From the NCBI RefSeq assembly GCF_013041615.1, contig NZ_JABEPQ010000003.1, positions 310,001-374,000 on the forward strand: 64,000 nucleotides of DNA, written 5' to 3'. Below, piece after piece: positions 42,853-51,162 of the stretch. Under the pieces are notes generated by a model. That model saw only the letters and a list, made by a program, of their open reading frames with translations. It was not told where the DNA came from and made no database searches. This DNA is from Knoellia koreensis. Lineage in GTDB: Bacteria; Actinomycetota; Actinomycetes; Actinomycetales; Dermatophilaceae. Positions within the stretch are counted from its first letter, which is position 1. Every line of letters begins with the position of its first letter. The position numbers and the translations under genes were made by a program.

Positions 42853-45422
42853 CCGCCCCCGGGCCGGAAGCCCTTGAGGCACAGGCGGATCCGCTCGACC
42901 GCGGCCGCTTCCCCATCAACGAGTGGGGACTGACCGAGACGCGCTACACGACCGACGACCTCGGCACGACCGAGACCATCTTCGCCATCGGCAACGGCTA
43001 CCTCGGCATGCGCGGCAACGTCGAGGAGGGCCGCGACACCTACCTGCACGGCACCTACATCAACGGGTTCCACGAGACCTGGCAGATCAGGCACGCCGAG
43101 GAGGCGTTCGGGTTCGCCCGCACCGGCCAGACCACCGTCAACGTGCCGGACGTCAAGACGATCAAGCTCTACGTCGACGACGAGCCGCTGCTGCTGTCGA
43201 TCGCCGACCTCGACGACTACTCCCGCACCCTCGACTTCCGCGACGGCGTGCTGCGGCGAGAGCTGGTGTGGCGCATGCCCTCCGGCCAGCGGGTGCTCGT
43301 GGAGTCCAAGCGCATGGTGTCGTTCGAGCAGCGCCACCTGGCCGTCATGACGTTCGACGTGACCCTGCTCGACGGTGACGCCCCGGTGGCGATCTCCTCG
43401 CAGGTGCTCAACCGGCAGGACGGCACCGACGAGTACCACGCGTCCGCCGACGCGATGGGCGCCGGCTTCGACCCGCGCAAGGGCAGCGTCCTCGCCGACC
43501 GGGTGCTGCTGCCGCAGAGCCACTGGAGCAGCGACCGGCGGATCGTGCTGGCCTACCGGGCGGCCCACTCCGGCATGACGATGGCGGTGGGCGTCGACCA
43601 CGAGATCCGCACCGACAACGAGTTCGAGGAGCTGTCGCACGCCGAGGAGGACGTCGCCAAGAAGGTCTACCGCGTCCGCGCCCGCAAAGGTGTGCCGATC
43701 CGCATCACCAAGGTCGCGGCATACCACTCCTCACGTGGCGTGCCCACACGCGAGCTGGTCGACCGCTGCCGACGCACCCTCGACCGGGTCCGAGAGGAAG
43801 GGGTGGCTGAGTGCTTCGCCGAGCAGCGCCGCTTCCTCGACCGGTTCTGGCGCGACTCCGACGTCGAGGTGGCCGACCACCCGGCGCTCCAGCAGGCGAT
43901 CCGGTGGAACCTCTTCCAGCTCGCGTCAGCGTCGATGCGGGTGGAACAGCTCGGCATCCCCGCGAAGGGCGTGACCGGGTCGGGCTACGAGGGGCACTAC
44001 TTCTGGGACACCGAGATCTACGTCCTGCCGTTCTTCGACTACACCAGCCCGTGGGTGACCCGTGGTGCGCTGCGGTTCCGCTACCACATGCTCCCCAAGG
44101 CGCGGCAGCGCGCGCGGGAGCTCTCCCAGCGCGGGGCGCTGTTCCCGTGGCGCACCATCAACGGCGAGGAGGCCTCGGCCTACTACGCAGCCGGCACCGC
44201 GCAGTTCCACATCGACGCCGACATCGCCTACGCCATCAACAAGTACGTGGGCGCCACCGGCGACGAGGACTTCATGCTCCACGGCGGGCTGGAGATCCTC
44301 ATCGAGACGGCGCGGATGTGGGCCGATCTCGGGTTCTGGCTCAACCGCGGTGGTGAGCCGACGTTCCAGATCCACGGCGTCACCGGCCCGGACGAGTACA
44401 CGACGGTCGTCAACAACAACCTGTTCACCAACGTCATGGCGCGCGACAACCTGCGCCAGGCCAAGCGGTGGTGCGAGAAGATCGCAGCCGACCACCCGCG
44501 GGCGTTCGAGCGGATCAGCCAGGAGCTCGACCTCGACCCGGACGAGCCGGCCGAGTGGGGCAACTGCGCCGACGGCATGTACGTGCCGTACGACTTCGCG
44601 CTGCGCGTGCACCCGCAGGACCAGCACTTCCTCGAACGGGAGGTATGGGACCTCGCCGCGACGCCGCGGGAGAAGCGGCCGCTGATGCTGCACTACCACC
44701 CGCTGGTGATCTACCGGTTCCAGGTGCTCAAGCAGGCCGACGTCGTGGCGGCGTTGGTGTTGCAGGGCAACGACTTCACGCGCGACCAGAAGCGCGCCGA
44801 CTTCGAGTACTACGACCCGATCACGACGGGTGACTCGACGTTGTCGGCGGTGGTTCAGTCGATCATCGCGGCCGAGGTGGGCTACCGCGACCTGGCGCTC
44901 AAGTACTTCTACGCCGGCCTCTTCGTCGACCTCGCCAACCTGCACGGGAACACCCCCGACGGCGTGCACATCGCCTCGACCGGTGGCGTGTGGAACTGCC
45001 TCGTCTACGGGTTCGGTGGGATGCGCGACTACAACGGCACCCTGACCTTCGACCCGCGGCTGCCGGCGGCCTGGCCGAAGCTGACCTACCGGATCGAGCA
45101 CCACGAGTCGGCGCTGCTGGTCGAGCTCGAGCAGCACCAGATGAGCATCACGCTGCGGCGCGGCCCCGACACGACGGTCAAGGTGCGCGGCGAGGAGTAT
45201 GCCGTGCGGTCGGGCTCGCCGACCGTCGTGCCGCTGGCCGACCAGGGGCCGCACATCGAGCGCCAGCTGGGCAGCATGCCGCTCGTCGGGTCGAGCGACG
45301 AGCACGACATGGTCTACACCGCCGGGGTCCCCGACCCGACGCTGCGCCGCCGCAGCACCACCAACGGCGGCGGGTCCAGGGACAGCTCCAAGGACGACTC
45401 CAAGGACACCAGGCCCGGCTGA
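42849..45422 (+). CDS. GH65 disaccharide phosphorylase/hydrolase (maltose, trehalose or kojibiose type)
   Basis: An 857-residue cytoplasmic enzyme with the GH65 layout: an N-terminal beta-sandwich (about 25-300), a linker, an (alpha/alpha)6 barrel (about 340-720) and a C-terminal beta domain. The general acid Glu is in GVTGPDEYTTVVNNN (about 517). The substrate block YEGHYFWDTEIYVLPFF is typical. Fused translationally to a beta-phosphoglucomutase gene, it most likely phosphorolyses an alpha-glucoside to beta-glucose 1-phosphate; maltose versus trehalose cannot be settled. The last 35 residues form a Ser/Asp/Lys tail. Confidence 0.93.
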   Translation: MTAPGPEALEAQADPLDRGRFPINEWGLTETRYTTDDLGTTETIFAIGNGYLGMRGNVEEGRDTYLHGTYINGFHETWQIRHAEEAFGFARTGQTTVNVPDVKTIKLYVDDEPLLLSIADLDDYSRTLDFRDGVLRRELVWRMPSGQRVLVESKRMVSFEQRHLAVMTFDVTLLDGDAPVAISSQVLNRQDGTDEYHASADAMGAGFDPRKGSVLADRVLLPQSHWSSDRRIVLAYRAAHSGMTMAVGVDHEIRTDNEFEELSHAEEDVAKKVYRVRARKGVPIRITKVAAYHSSRGVPTRELVDRCRRTLDRVREEGVAECFAEQRRFLDRFWRDSDVEVADHPALQQAIRWNLFQLASASMRVEQLGIPAKGVTGSGYEGHYFWDTEIYVLPFFDYTSPWVTRGALRFRYHMLPKARQRARELSQRGALFPWRTINGEEASAYYAAGTAQFHIDADIAYAINKYVGATGDEDFMLHGGLEILIETARMWADLGFWLNRGGEPTFQIHGVTGPDEYTTVVNNNLFTNVMARDNLRQAKRWCEKIAADHPRAFERISQELDLDPDEPAEWGNCADGMYVPYDFALRVHPQDQHFLEREVWDLAATPREKRPLMLHYHPLVIYRFQVLKQADVVAALVLQGNDFTRDQKRADFEYYDPITTGDSTLSAVVQSIIAAEVGYRDLALKYFYAGLFVDLANLHGNTPDGVHIASTGGVWNCLVYGFGGMRDYNGTLTFDPRLPAAWPKLTYRIEHHESALLVELEQHQMSITLRRGPDTTVKVRGEEYAVRSGSPTVVPLADQGPHIERQLGSMPLVGSSDEHDMVYTAGVPDPTLRRRSTTNGGGSRDSSKDDSKDTRPG

Positions 45423-45440
45423 CCCGCGGGGTCGACACCG

Positions 45441-45488
45441 CTGTGGGCTGCCAGGGGCGCAGCATTCCGCGCCTCTGGCAGCCCACAG
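45441..45488. terminator. 20-bp hairpin between GH65 and E2 genes
   Basis: Arms 45441-45460 and 45469-45488 pair at 19 of 20 positions around AGCATTCC. It lies 18 bases after the GH65 stop and 15 bases beyond the E2 stop, so it serves both convergent genes. Confidence 0.82.
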
Positions 45489-45503
45489 GTGTTGGTCGTT
45501 CGC

Positions 45504-47021
45504 TCAGCCCCAGACGAGGCCGCGCGCCGGGTCGGCGAGGATCGCGCCGACATCGGCGATGAACTTGCTGCCGAGCTCGCCGTCGATGAGCCGGTGGTCG
45601 AACGACAGCGCCAGCTGGGTGACCCAGCGCGGCTCGATCGTCTCGGTGCCGTCGGCCTGCTCGACGACCCACGGCTGGCGCCGGATCGCACCGAACGCGA
45701 GGATCGCGGACTCACCCGGGTTGATGATCGGGGTGCCGGTGTCGACACCGAAGACACCGACGTTGGTGATCGTGATCGTCCCGCCGGACATGTCGGCCGG
45801 CTGCGTGCGACCCTCGCGCGCGGTCGCGGTGAGGGCGCTGATCGCCTCGGCGAGCTGGCGCATCGACATGCGGTCGGCGTCCTTGATGTTCGGGACGATG
45901 AGACCGCGCGGGGTGGCGGCGGCGATGCCGAGGTTGACGTAGTTCTTGACCACGATCTCCTGCGCGGCCTCGTCCCAGGTCGCGTTGATCTCGGGGTGGC
46001 GCCGGATCGCGACCGTCATCGCCTTGGCCAGCACCAGCAGCGGCGTGACCTTGACGTCGCGGAACTCGCGGTCCTTCTTCAGCCGCTCGACGAGCTCCAT
46101 CGTGGCGGTTGCGTCGACGGTCACCCACTCGGTGACGTGCGGCGCCGTGAACGCGCTGCTCACCATCGCCTGCGCCGTCATCTTGCGGACACCCTTGATC
46201 GGCACGCGCGTCTCGCGCTCACCGGACTGGGCAAAGACAGGCGCCACGTATGCCGCGTCGCCGGCTGCGGCGGTCGCGTCACCCGAGGTGCCGGCGGGCT
46301 GGGAGCCCGCGCCCGCGGCATACGCCTCGACGTCGGCGCGGGTGACGATGCCACCCTCGCCGGACCCCGTGACGGAGCCGAGGTCGACCCCGAGGTCCTT
46401 GGCGAGCTTTCGCACCGGGGGCTTGGCCAGCGCACGCGCACCGCCAGCTGGGGCAGCGGGTGCAGCAGCCGCCGGGGCGGCCGCCGGGGCAGCGGGTGCA
46501 GCCGGTGCCGTCGGTGCAGCAGCAGGTGCCTCGGGTGCGGCACTGCCCTTGCGCGGGCGGCGCTTGGCCTCGGTCTGCTTGACGCCGTAGCCGACGAGGA
46601 CCGCGGTGCGACCGGTCGAGGTCGTGCCGCCGATCTTGCCCTCCTCGATCTCCTCGTCCGCCGCAGCAGCGGCGACCTCGGCAGCCAGCTTCGGGGCCGG
46701 GCTGCCCTCGAGACCCGGCTCGACCGGGCCCTCGGCGGGCGCGTCCTGCACGGTCGTCGGGGCACCGGCCCCGGCGCCACCACCGGTGTCGACGGCGATG
46801 ATCGGGGTGCCGACCTCGACGGTCGACCCCTCGTCGACGAGCAGGGCGGTGACGGTGCCGGCGAACGGCACGGGCAGCTCGACGAGCGACTTGGCGGTCT
46901 CGATCTCGACCACGATGTCGTTGACCTTGACGGTGTCGCCGACCTTGACGTTCCAGGTGACGATCTCGGCCTCGGTCAGGCCCTCACCCGGGTCGGGAAG
47001 CTTGAACTCCTTGACTGACAT
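45504..47021 (-). CDS. bkdC: 2-oxoacid dehydrogenase E2 (dihydrolipoamide acyltransferase)
   Basis: A 505-residue acyltransferase, the core of the branched-chain 2-oxoacid dehydrogenase complex. A single lipoyl domain (about 1-80) carries the lipoylated Lys in ETAKSLVELP. Ala/Pro linkers follow, then a peripheral-subunit-binding domain (VRKLAKDLGVDLGSVTGSGE) and the catalytic domain ending with SFDHRLIDGELG, which holds the active-site His. It is third in the E1alpha-E1beta-E2 operon, 31 bases after E1beta. The branched-chain assignment comes from the single lipoyl domain and the separate two-subunit E1; a pyruvate complex is less likely. No E3 gene is present here. Confidence 0.93.
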   Translation of the reverse strand: MSVKEFKLPDPGEGLTEAEIVTWNVKVGDTVKVNDIVVEIETAKSLVELPVPFAGTVTALLVDEGSTVEVGTPIIAVDTGGGAGAGAPTTVQDAPAEGPVEPGLEGSPAPKLAAEVAAAAADEEIEEGKIGGTTSTGRTAVLVGYGVKQTEAKRRPRKGSAAPEAPAAAPTAPAAPAAPAAAPAAAAPAAPAGGARALAKPPVRKLAKDLGVDLGSVTGSGEGGIVTRADVEAYAAGAGSQPAGTSGDATAAAGDAAYVAPVFAQSGERETRVPIKGVRKMTAQAMVSSAFTAPHVTEWVTVDATATMELVERLKKDREFRDVKVTPLLVLAKAMTVAIRRHPEINATWDEAAQEIVVKNYVNLGIAAATPRGLIVPNIKDADRMSMRQLAEAISALTATAREGRTQPADMSGGTITITNVGVFGVDTGTPIINPGESAILAFGAIRRQPWVVEQADGTETIEPRWVTQLALSFDHRLIDGELGSKFIADVGAILADPARGLVWG

Positions 47022-47052
47022 GGGTTTTCGCAGCCTCTTTCGGTCAGGTGGC

Positions 47053-48027
47053 TCAGTAGGCCAGCGAGCGGTCGACGGTGTCGAGCACGCGGTCGAGGTC
47101 CGGGAGGAACTCCTCCTCGAGCTTGCTCGGCGGGTAGGGCAGGTTGTAGCCGCCGACCCGCATCACCGGCGCCTCGAGGTGGTAGAAGCACTCCTGCTGC
47201 AGCAGCGCCGCCAGCTCGGCACCCATGCCGAGGAACGTCGGCGCCTCGTGCACGACGACGACCCGGCCGGTCTTCTCGGTGGAGGCCTTGAGGGTGTCGA
47301 GGTCGAGCGGGCTGAGCGAGCGCAGGTCGACGACCTCGAGGCTCTTGCCCTCGGCCTCGGCCGCCTCGGCGGCCTGCAGGCAGGTCTTGACCATGGGCCC
47401 GTAGGCCAGCAGGGTCAGGTCGGTGCCCTCACGAACGACGTTGGCGCGCAAAAGCTCTCGCGACGCGGAGTCGGTGTCGACCTCACCCTTGTCCCAGTAT
47501 CGGCGCTTGGGTTCGTAGAACAGCACCGGGTCGTCGGACTCAATGGCCTGCTGGATCATCCAGTAGGCGTCCTCGGGGTTGGAGCAGCACACGACCTTGA
47601 GACCGGCCGTGTGGGCGAAGTAGGCCTCGTTGGACTCCGAGTGGTGCTCGACCGCGCCGATGCCGCCACCCACGGGGATGCGGATCACCATCGGCAGGGT
47701 CACCTTGCCGAGCGAGCGGGCGCGCATCTTGGCGACCTGGCTGATGATGTGGTCGAACGCCGGGTAGATGAACCCGTCGAACTGGATCTCGACCACCGGC
47801 CGGTAGCCGCGCAGGGCCAGACCGATCGCGGTGCCGACGATGCCAGCCTCGGCGAGCGGGGTGTCGATGACCCGCTCCTCACCGAAGTCCTTCTGCAGGC
47901 CCTCGGTGACGCGGAAGACGCCGCCGAGCTTGCCGATGTCCTCACCCATGAGGACGACCTTGGGGTCGCGCTCCATCGCGGCGCGGAGCCCGTTGTTGAT
48001 GCCCTTGGCAATGGTCATGTTGGTCAC
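47053..48027 (-). CDS. bkdB: 2-oxoacid dehydrogenase E1 beta subunit
   Basis: A 324-residue transketolase-like subunit that forms the alpha2beta2 thiamine-diphosphate E1 with the upstream gene. Conserved blocks are VLMGEDIGKLGGVFRVTEGL, DTPLAEAGIVGTAIGLALRG and EIQFDGFIYPAFDHI. AGGAGGT lies six bases before the GTG at 48027, which decides the start against long shadow frames. The spacing to E1alpha is 79 bases, the loosest in the operon. Confidence 0.95.
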   Translation of the reverse strand: MTNMTIAKGINNGLRAAMERDPKVVLMGEDIGKLGGVFRVTEGLQKDFGEERVIDTPLAEAGIVGTAIGLALRGYRPVVEIQFDGFIYPAFDHIISQVAKMRARSLGKVTLPMVIRIPVGGGIGAVEHHSESNEAYFAHTAGLKVVCCSNPEDAYWMIQQAIESDDPVLFYEPKRRYWDKGEVDTDSASRELLRANVVREGTDLTLLAYGPMVKTCLQAAEAAEAEGKSLEVVDLRSLSPLDLDTLKASTEKTGRVVVVHEAPTFLGMGAELAALLQQECFYHLEAPVMRVGGYNLPYPPSKLEEEFLPDLDRVLDTVDRSLAY

Positions 48028-48106
48028 GCGACGACCTCCTGAGGACACGAACGACGAAGGAGTGAGGCCCGCAAGGACGAGGAGCGGGGCCGGGAGTGCA
48101 TGGCCA

Positions 48107-49321
48107 TCAGTGACCCCCCTCCTCGGCGAAGCCGGCGTGGTAGGCGGCGAACTCCTTGCGCTCGGCCTCCACGACGGGGTGCTCCTCGACGTAGATGTGG
48201 TCGAACATCGAGTCACCGGTGGGGTCGGGCATCGACAGACAGCCCTCGCGGACGTGGGCCGCGAGCTCGTCGGCCTCGGCGTCAACCTGGTCGAAGAATG
48301 CCTGGTCGGCCTTGTTCTCGTGGACGAGGTAGGACTTGAGCCGCTCGATCGGGTCGCGGTGCTTCCACACCTCGACCTCGGCCGAGACGCGGTACTTCGT
48401 CGGGTCATCGGAGGTCGTGTGGGCACCCATGCGGTAGGTGTACGCCTCGATGAAGGTCGGGCCCTGGCCCGACCGGGCGGCGTTCAACGCCTGCTGCGTC
48501 ACGGCATACACCGCAAGGACGTCGTTGCCGTCGACCCGCACGCCGGGGAAGCCGAAGCCGCGCGCCCGCTGGTAGAGCGGGATGCGGGTCTGGCGCTCGT
48601 TGGGCTCGGAGATGGCCCACTGGTTGTTCTGGCAGAAGAACACGACCGGCGCGTTGTTGACCGCGGCGTAGACGAACGACTCGTTGACGTCGCCCTGGGC
48701 GGTCGCGCCGTCACCGAAGTAGGCGATGACCGCGGCGTCGCGGTCCTCCTCGCCGGTGCCGACGTCGCCGTCGCGCTGGATGCCCATGGCGTAGCCGGTG
48801 GCGTGCAGCGTCTGGGCGCCGATGACGATCGTGTAGAGGTGGAAGTTCTTCTCGTTCGGGTCCCAGCCACCGTGGTTGACTCCGCGGAAGAGGCCGAGCA
48901 GGTTGAGCGGGTCGACCCCGCGGCACCACGCGACGCCGTGCTCGCGGTAGGTCGGGAAGGCGTAGTCCTGCGGGCGCATCGCACGGCCGGAACCGACCTG
49001 GGCGGCCTCCTGGCCGAGCAGGCTGGCCCAGATGCCGAGCTCGCCCTGGCGCTGGAGCGCGGTGGCCTCGGCGTCGACGCGGCGGATGAGGACGAGGTCG
49101 CGGTAGAAGCCGCGCAGGTCCTCGTCGCTGAGGTCCTTGACGTACTCGTCGTACTCGGTGTTGTCGACGCGCTGGCCCTCGGGCGTGAGCAGCTGCACCA
49201 TCTCGGGCCCGCCGTCACCCACCTCGGGGACCGGAGCCGTCAGCTCGGCGAGGACCTCGTCCTCGTGGGTCGGGTTCGCGGCCGGGTCGGCGGCGTTCTC
49301 GGCGACTGCGTTGTCGCTCAC
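48107..49321 (-). CDS. bkdA: 2-oxoacid dehydrogenase E1 alpha subunit
   Basis: A 404-residue thiamine-diphosphate subunit that decarboxylates branched-chain 2-oxoacids. The cofactor motif is GDGATAQGDVNESFVYAAVN with QNNQWAIS closing it. The phosphorylatable-loop region reads YRMGAHTTSDDPTKYR. GGAG stands before the GTG at 49321; a longer frame to 49384 lacks support. First gene of the operon. Upstream, 49423-49460 is A/T-richer (GATATC, AAAATCTCAGAATCC) and probably holds the promoter, beyond which comes the long hairpin of the next gene. Confidence 0.94.
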   Translation of the reverse strand: MSDNAVAENAADPAANPTHEDEVLAELTAPVPEVGDGGPEMVQLLTPEGQRVDNTEYDEYVKDLSDEDLRGFYRDLVLIRRVDAEATALQRQGELGIWASLLGQEAAQVGSGRAMRPQDYAFPTYREHGVAWCRGVDPLNLLGLFRGVNHGGWDPNEKNFHLYTIVIGAQTLHATGYAMGIQRDGDVGTGEEDRDAAVIAYFGDGATAQGDVNESFVYAAVNNAPVVFFCQNNQWAISEPNERQTRIPLYQRARGFGFPGVRVDGNDVLAVYAVTQQALNAARSGQGPTFIEAYTYRMGAHTTSDDPTKYRVSAEVEVWKHRDPIERLKSYLVHENKADQAFFDQVDAEADELAAHVREGCLSMPDPTGDSMFDHIYVEEHPVVEAERKEFAAYHAGFAEEGGH

Positions 49322-49469
49322 AGGCACTCCTTCTTCACCCGAGGGCGGGGTCTCCGCCGCGGGGGTCGGCGGTCGTGGAGCCACCGCTTGTGGCGGCGCT
49401 CACAGCTGGGGTTGCAGGGCCCAAGATATCCGGCACCCGGAAAATCTCAGAATCCGGACTGCACCGGTG

Positions 49470-49540
49470 GCAAAACGGGGGTTGCGTGCATGAAACGGGG
49501 TGTCGTGGCCCCCGTTTCATGCACGCAACCCCCGTTTTGC
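49470..49540. terminator. Perfect 31-bp inverted repeat behind the aldo/keto reductase
   Basis: Arms 49470-49500 and 49510-49540 are fully complementary around a 9-base loop, the longest perfect stem in the window. It begins 14 bases beyond the aldo/keto reductase stop. Each arm holds a run of five and four G or C residues and GCATGAAAC/GTTTCATGC. Its length exceeds what termination needs. Confidence 0.75.
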
Positions 49541-49554
49541 GGGGGGAGCCGGGG

Positions 49555-50604
49555 TCAGGAGAGCTGGGACTGGGTGCGCCAGAGGTCGATGCCGGCCTCG
49601 ACGGCGTCGCGGTCGATCGTGGCCAGCTCCTCCTTGGTGAAGCTCAGGTTCTTCACGGCCGCGGCCGAGTCCTCGAGCTGGCCGACACTGGAGGCGCCGA
49701 TGAGCACCGAGGTGACCCGCTCGTCGCGCAGTGCCCACGCCAGCGCCATCTGGGCGAGCGTCTGCCCGCGCGAGGCGGCGAGGTCGTTGAGCCCCCGGAT
49801 GTGCGCCAGCGCCTCGTCGGTGAGCAGGTCGGGCGACAGCGACTTGCCGGCCGCCGCCCGCGACCCCTCGGGTATGCCGCCGAGGTACTTGTTCGTGAGC
49901 ATCCCCTGGGCGAGTGGGCTGAACGCGATGCACCCGATGCCCTCGCGCCCGAGCACCTCGAGCAGCCCGCCCTCGACCCAGCGGTTGAGCATCGAGTAGC
50001 TCGGCTGGTGGATGAGCAGCGGCACGCCCATGTCGGCGAGGATCTTGCGTGCCTTGTCGGTGAGCTCGGGGCCATAGCTGGAGATCCCGGCATACAACGC
50101 CTTGCCCTGCTTGACGATCGAGGCGAGTGCGCCCATCGTCTCCTCGAGCGGGGTGTCCGGGTCGGGCCGGTGGCTGTAGAAGATGTCGACGTAGTCGAGC
50201 CCGGTGCGCTTCAGGGTCTGGTCGAGGCTGGCGATGAGGTACTTGCGCGAGCCGCCGTCGCCGTAGGGGCCGGGCCACATGTCCCAGCCGGCCTTGGAGC
50301 TGATGATCAGCTCGTCGCGGTAGGGCCGGAAGTCGCGGGCGAAGTGGACCCCGAAGTTGCGTTCGGCTGCGCCGTAGGGCGGGCCGTAGTTGTTGGCCAG
50401 GTCGAAGTGCGTGATGCCCAGGTCGAACGCGCGGCGCAGGATGTCGCGCTGGACGTCCATCGGCTTGTCGTCGCCGAAGTTGTGCCACATGCCAAGGCTC
50501 ACCGCCGGCAGCCGCAGACCGGAGTGGCCGACCTGCCGGTACGGCATCCGACCGTCGTAGCGCTCGGGGCTCGCGACGTAAGGGGGCAACCAGGTCTCGA
50601 CCAT
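49555..50604 (-). CDS. Aldo/keto reductase (YghZ/AKR14-like)
   Basis: A 349-residue NADPH-dependent reductase with the AKR tetrad: Asp in HFDLANNYGPP, Tyr in the same segment, Lys in IISSKAGWDMW and His in IFYSHRPDPDTP. The opening (WLPPYVASPERYDGRMPYRQ) and length match the YghZ or L-glyceraldehyde-3-phosphate reductase branch, which detoxifies methylglyoxal-type aldehydes. ATG 50604 was chosen because the similarity begins there. A rare ATA codon lies in its GTATGCCG copy (49872). Confidence 0.93.
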   Translation of the reverse strand: MVETWLPPYVASPERYDGRMPYRQVGHSGLRLPAVSLGMWHNFGDDKPMDVQRDILRRAFDLGITHFDLANNYGPPYGAAERNFGVHFARDFRPYRDELIISSKAGWDMWPGPYGDGGSRKYLIASLDQTLKRTGLDYVDIFYSHRPDPDTPLEETMGALASIVKQGKALYAGISSYGPELTDKARKILADMGVPLLIHQPSYSMLNRWVEGGLLEVLGREGIGCIAFSPLAQGMLTNKYLGGIPEGSRAAAGKSLSPDLLTDEALAHIRGLNDLAASRGQTLAQMALAWALRDERVTSVLIGASSVGQLEDSAAAVKNLSFTKEELATIDRDAVEAGIDLWRTQSQLS

Positions 50605-50671
50605 GCAGGCAGTATGCCGGTGGGCCGGCCGGGTGGGCGCGCCGACCGGTGTCATGGTGAACGATGGGGGC

Positions 50672-51049
50672 ATGCCCGCACGACCAGTCTTCCTCGCGGT
50701 CCTGGCGATGCTGCTGCTGACCGCGTGTGGCAGCAGCGACCCTGGACCGGGCCGGACGACGCCGGTGCCGGGCGGCTCGGCGACGACACCAGTCGAGGAC
50801 CTCACCGTGACGACCTCGCCGCGTGGCCGCGCCGTCACCGTCGAGGGGACCGTGGACGACGGGGTCGAGGCCGGGTGCCTCGTGCTGACGACAGCGCAGG
50901 AGACGTTCACCCTGGTCGGTGACACCCGCGAGCTGGCCAAGCTCGAGCCGGGCACCACGGTGACGGTCCGCGGGCAGGTGCGTGCGGACCTCATGACCAC
51001 CTGCCAGCAGGGCACCGCGCTGTGGGTCGAGGAAGTCACGCGCAGCTAG
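50672..51049 (+). CDS. Small secreted lipoprotein of unknown function
   Basis: About 125 residues. The signal peptide MPARPVFLAVLAMLLLTAC ends in a lipobox Cys, followed by a Pro/Thr/Gly linker and a beta-rich domain with one Cys pair (GCLVLTTAQETFTLVGD, then ADLMTTCQQGTALWV). It resembles the OB-like DUF5818-type domain of actinobacterial lipoproteins, but I cannot name the family with confidence. The start could also be GTG 50657 or ATG 50654; ATG 50672 gives the best signal peptide. It is divergent from the aldo/keto reductase. Confidence 0.7.
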   Translation: MPARPVFLAVLAMLLLTACGSSDPGPGRTTPVPGGSATTPVEDLTVTTSPRGRAVTVEGTVDDGVEAGCLVLTTAQETFTLVGDTRELAKLEPGTTVTVRGQVRADLMTTCQQGTALWVEEVTRS

Positions 51050-51091
51050 GGCCGACCACACGACCCAACACGCCACACCGCACCGCCCACG

Positions 51092-51130
51092 CACTGGACC
51101 CCGCGACCGAGACGGCCGCGGGGTCCAGTG
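51092..51130. terminator. 14-bp hairpin between lipoprotein and subtilase genes
   Basis: Perfect arms 51092-51105 and 51117-51130 with an 11-base loop, between two convergent genes (stops at 51049 and 51163). Confidence 0.8.
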
Positions 51131-51162
51131 GTGTTGCGTGAGGGGTGTTGCGGGACAACGGG

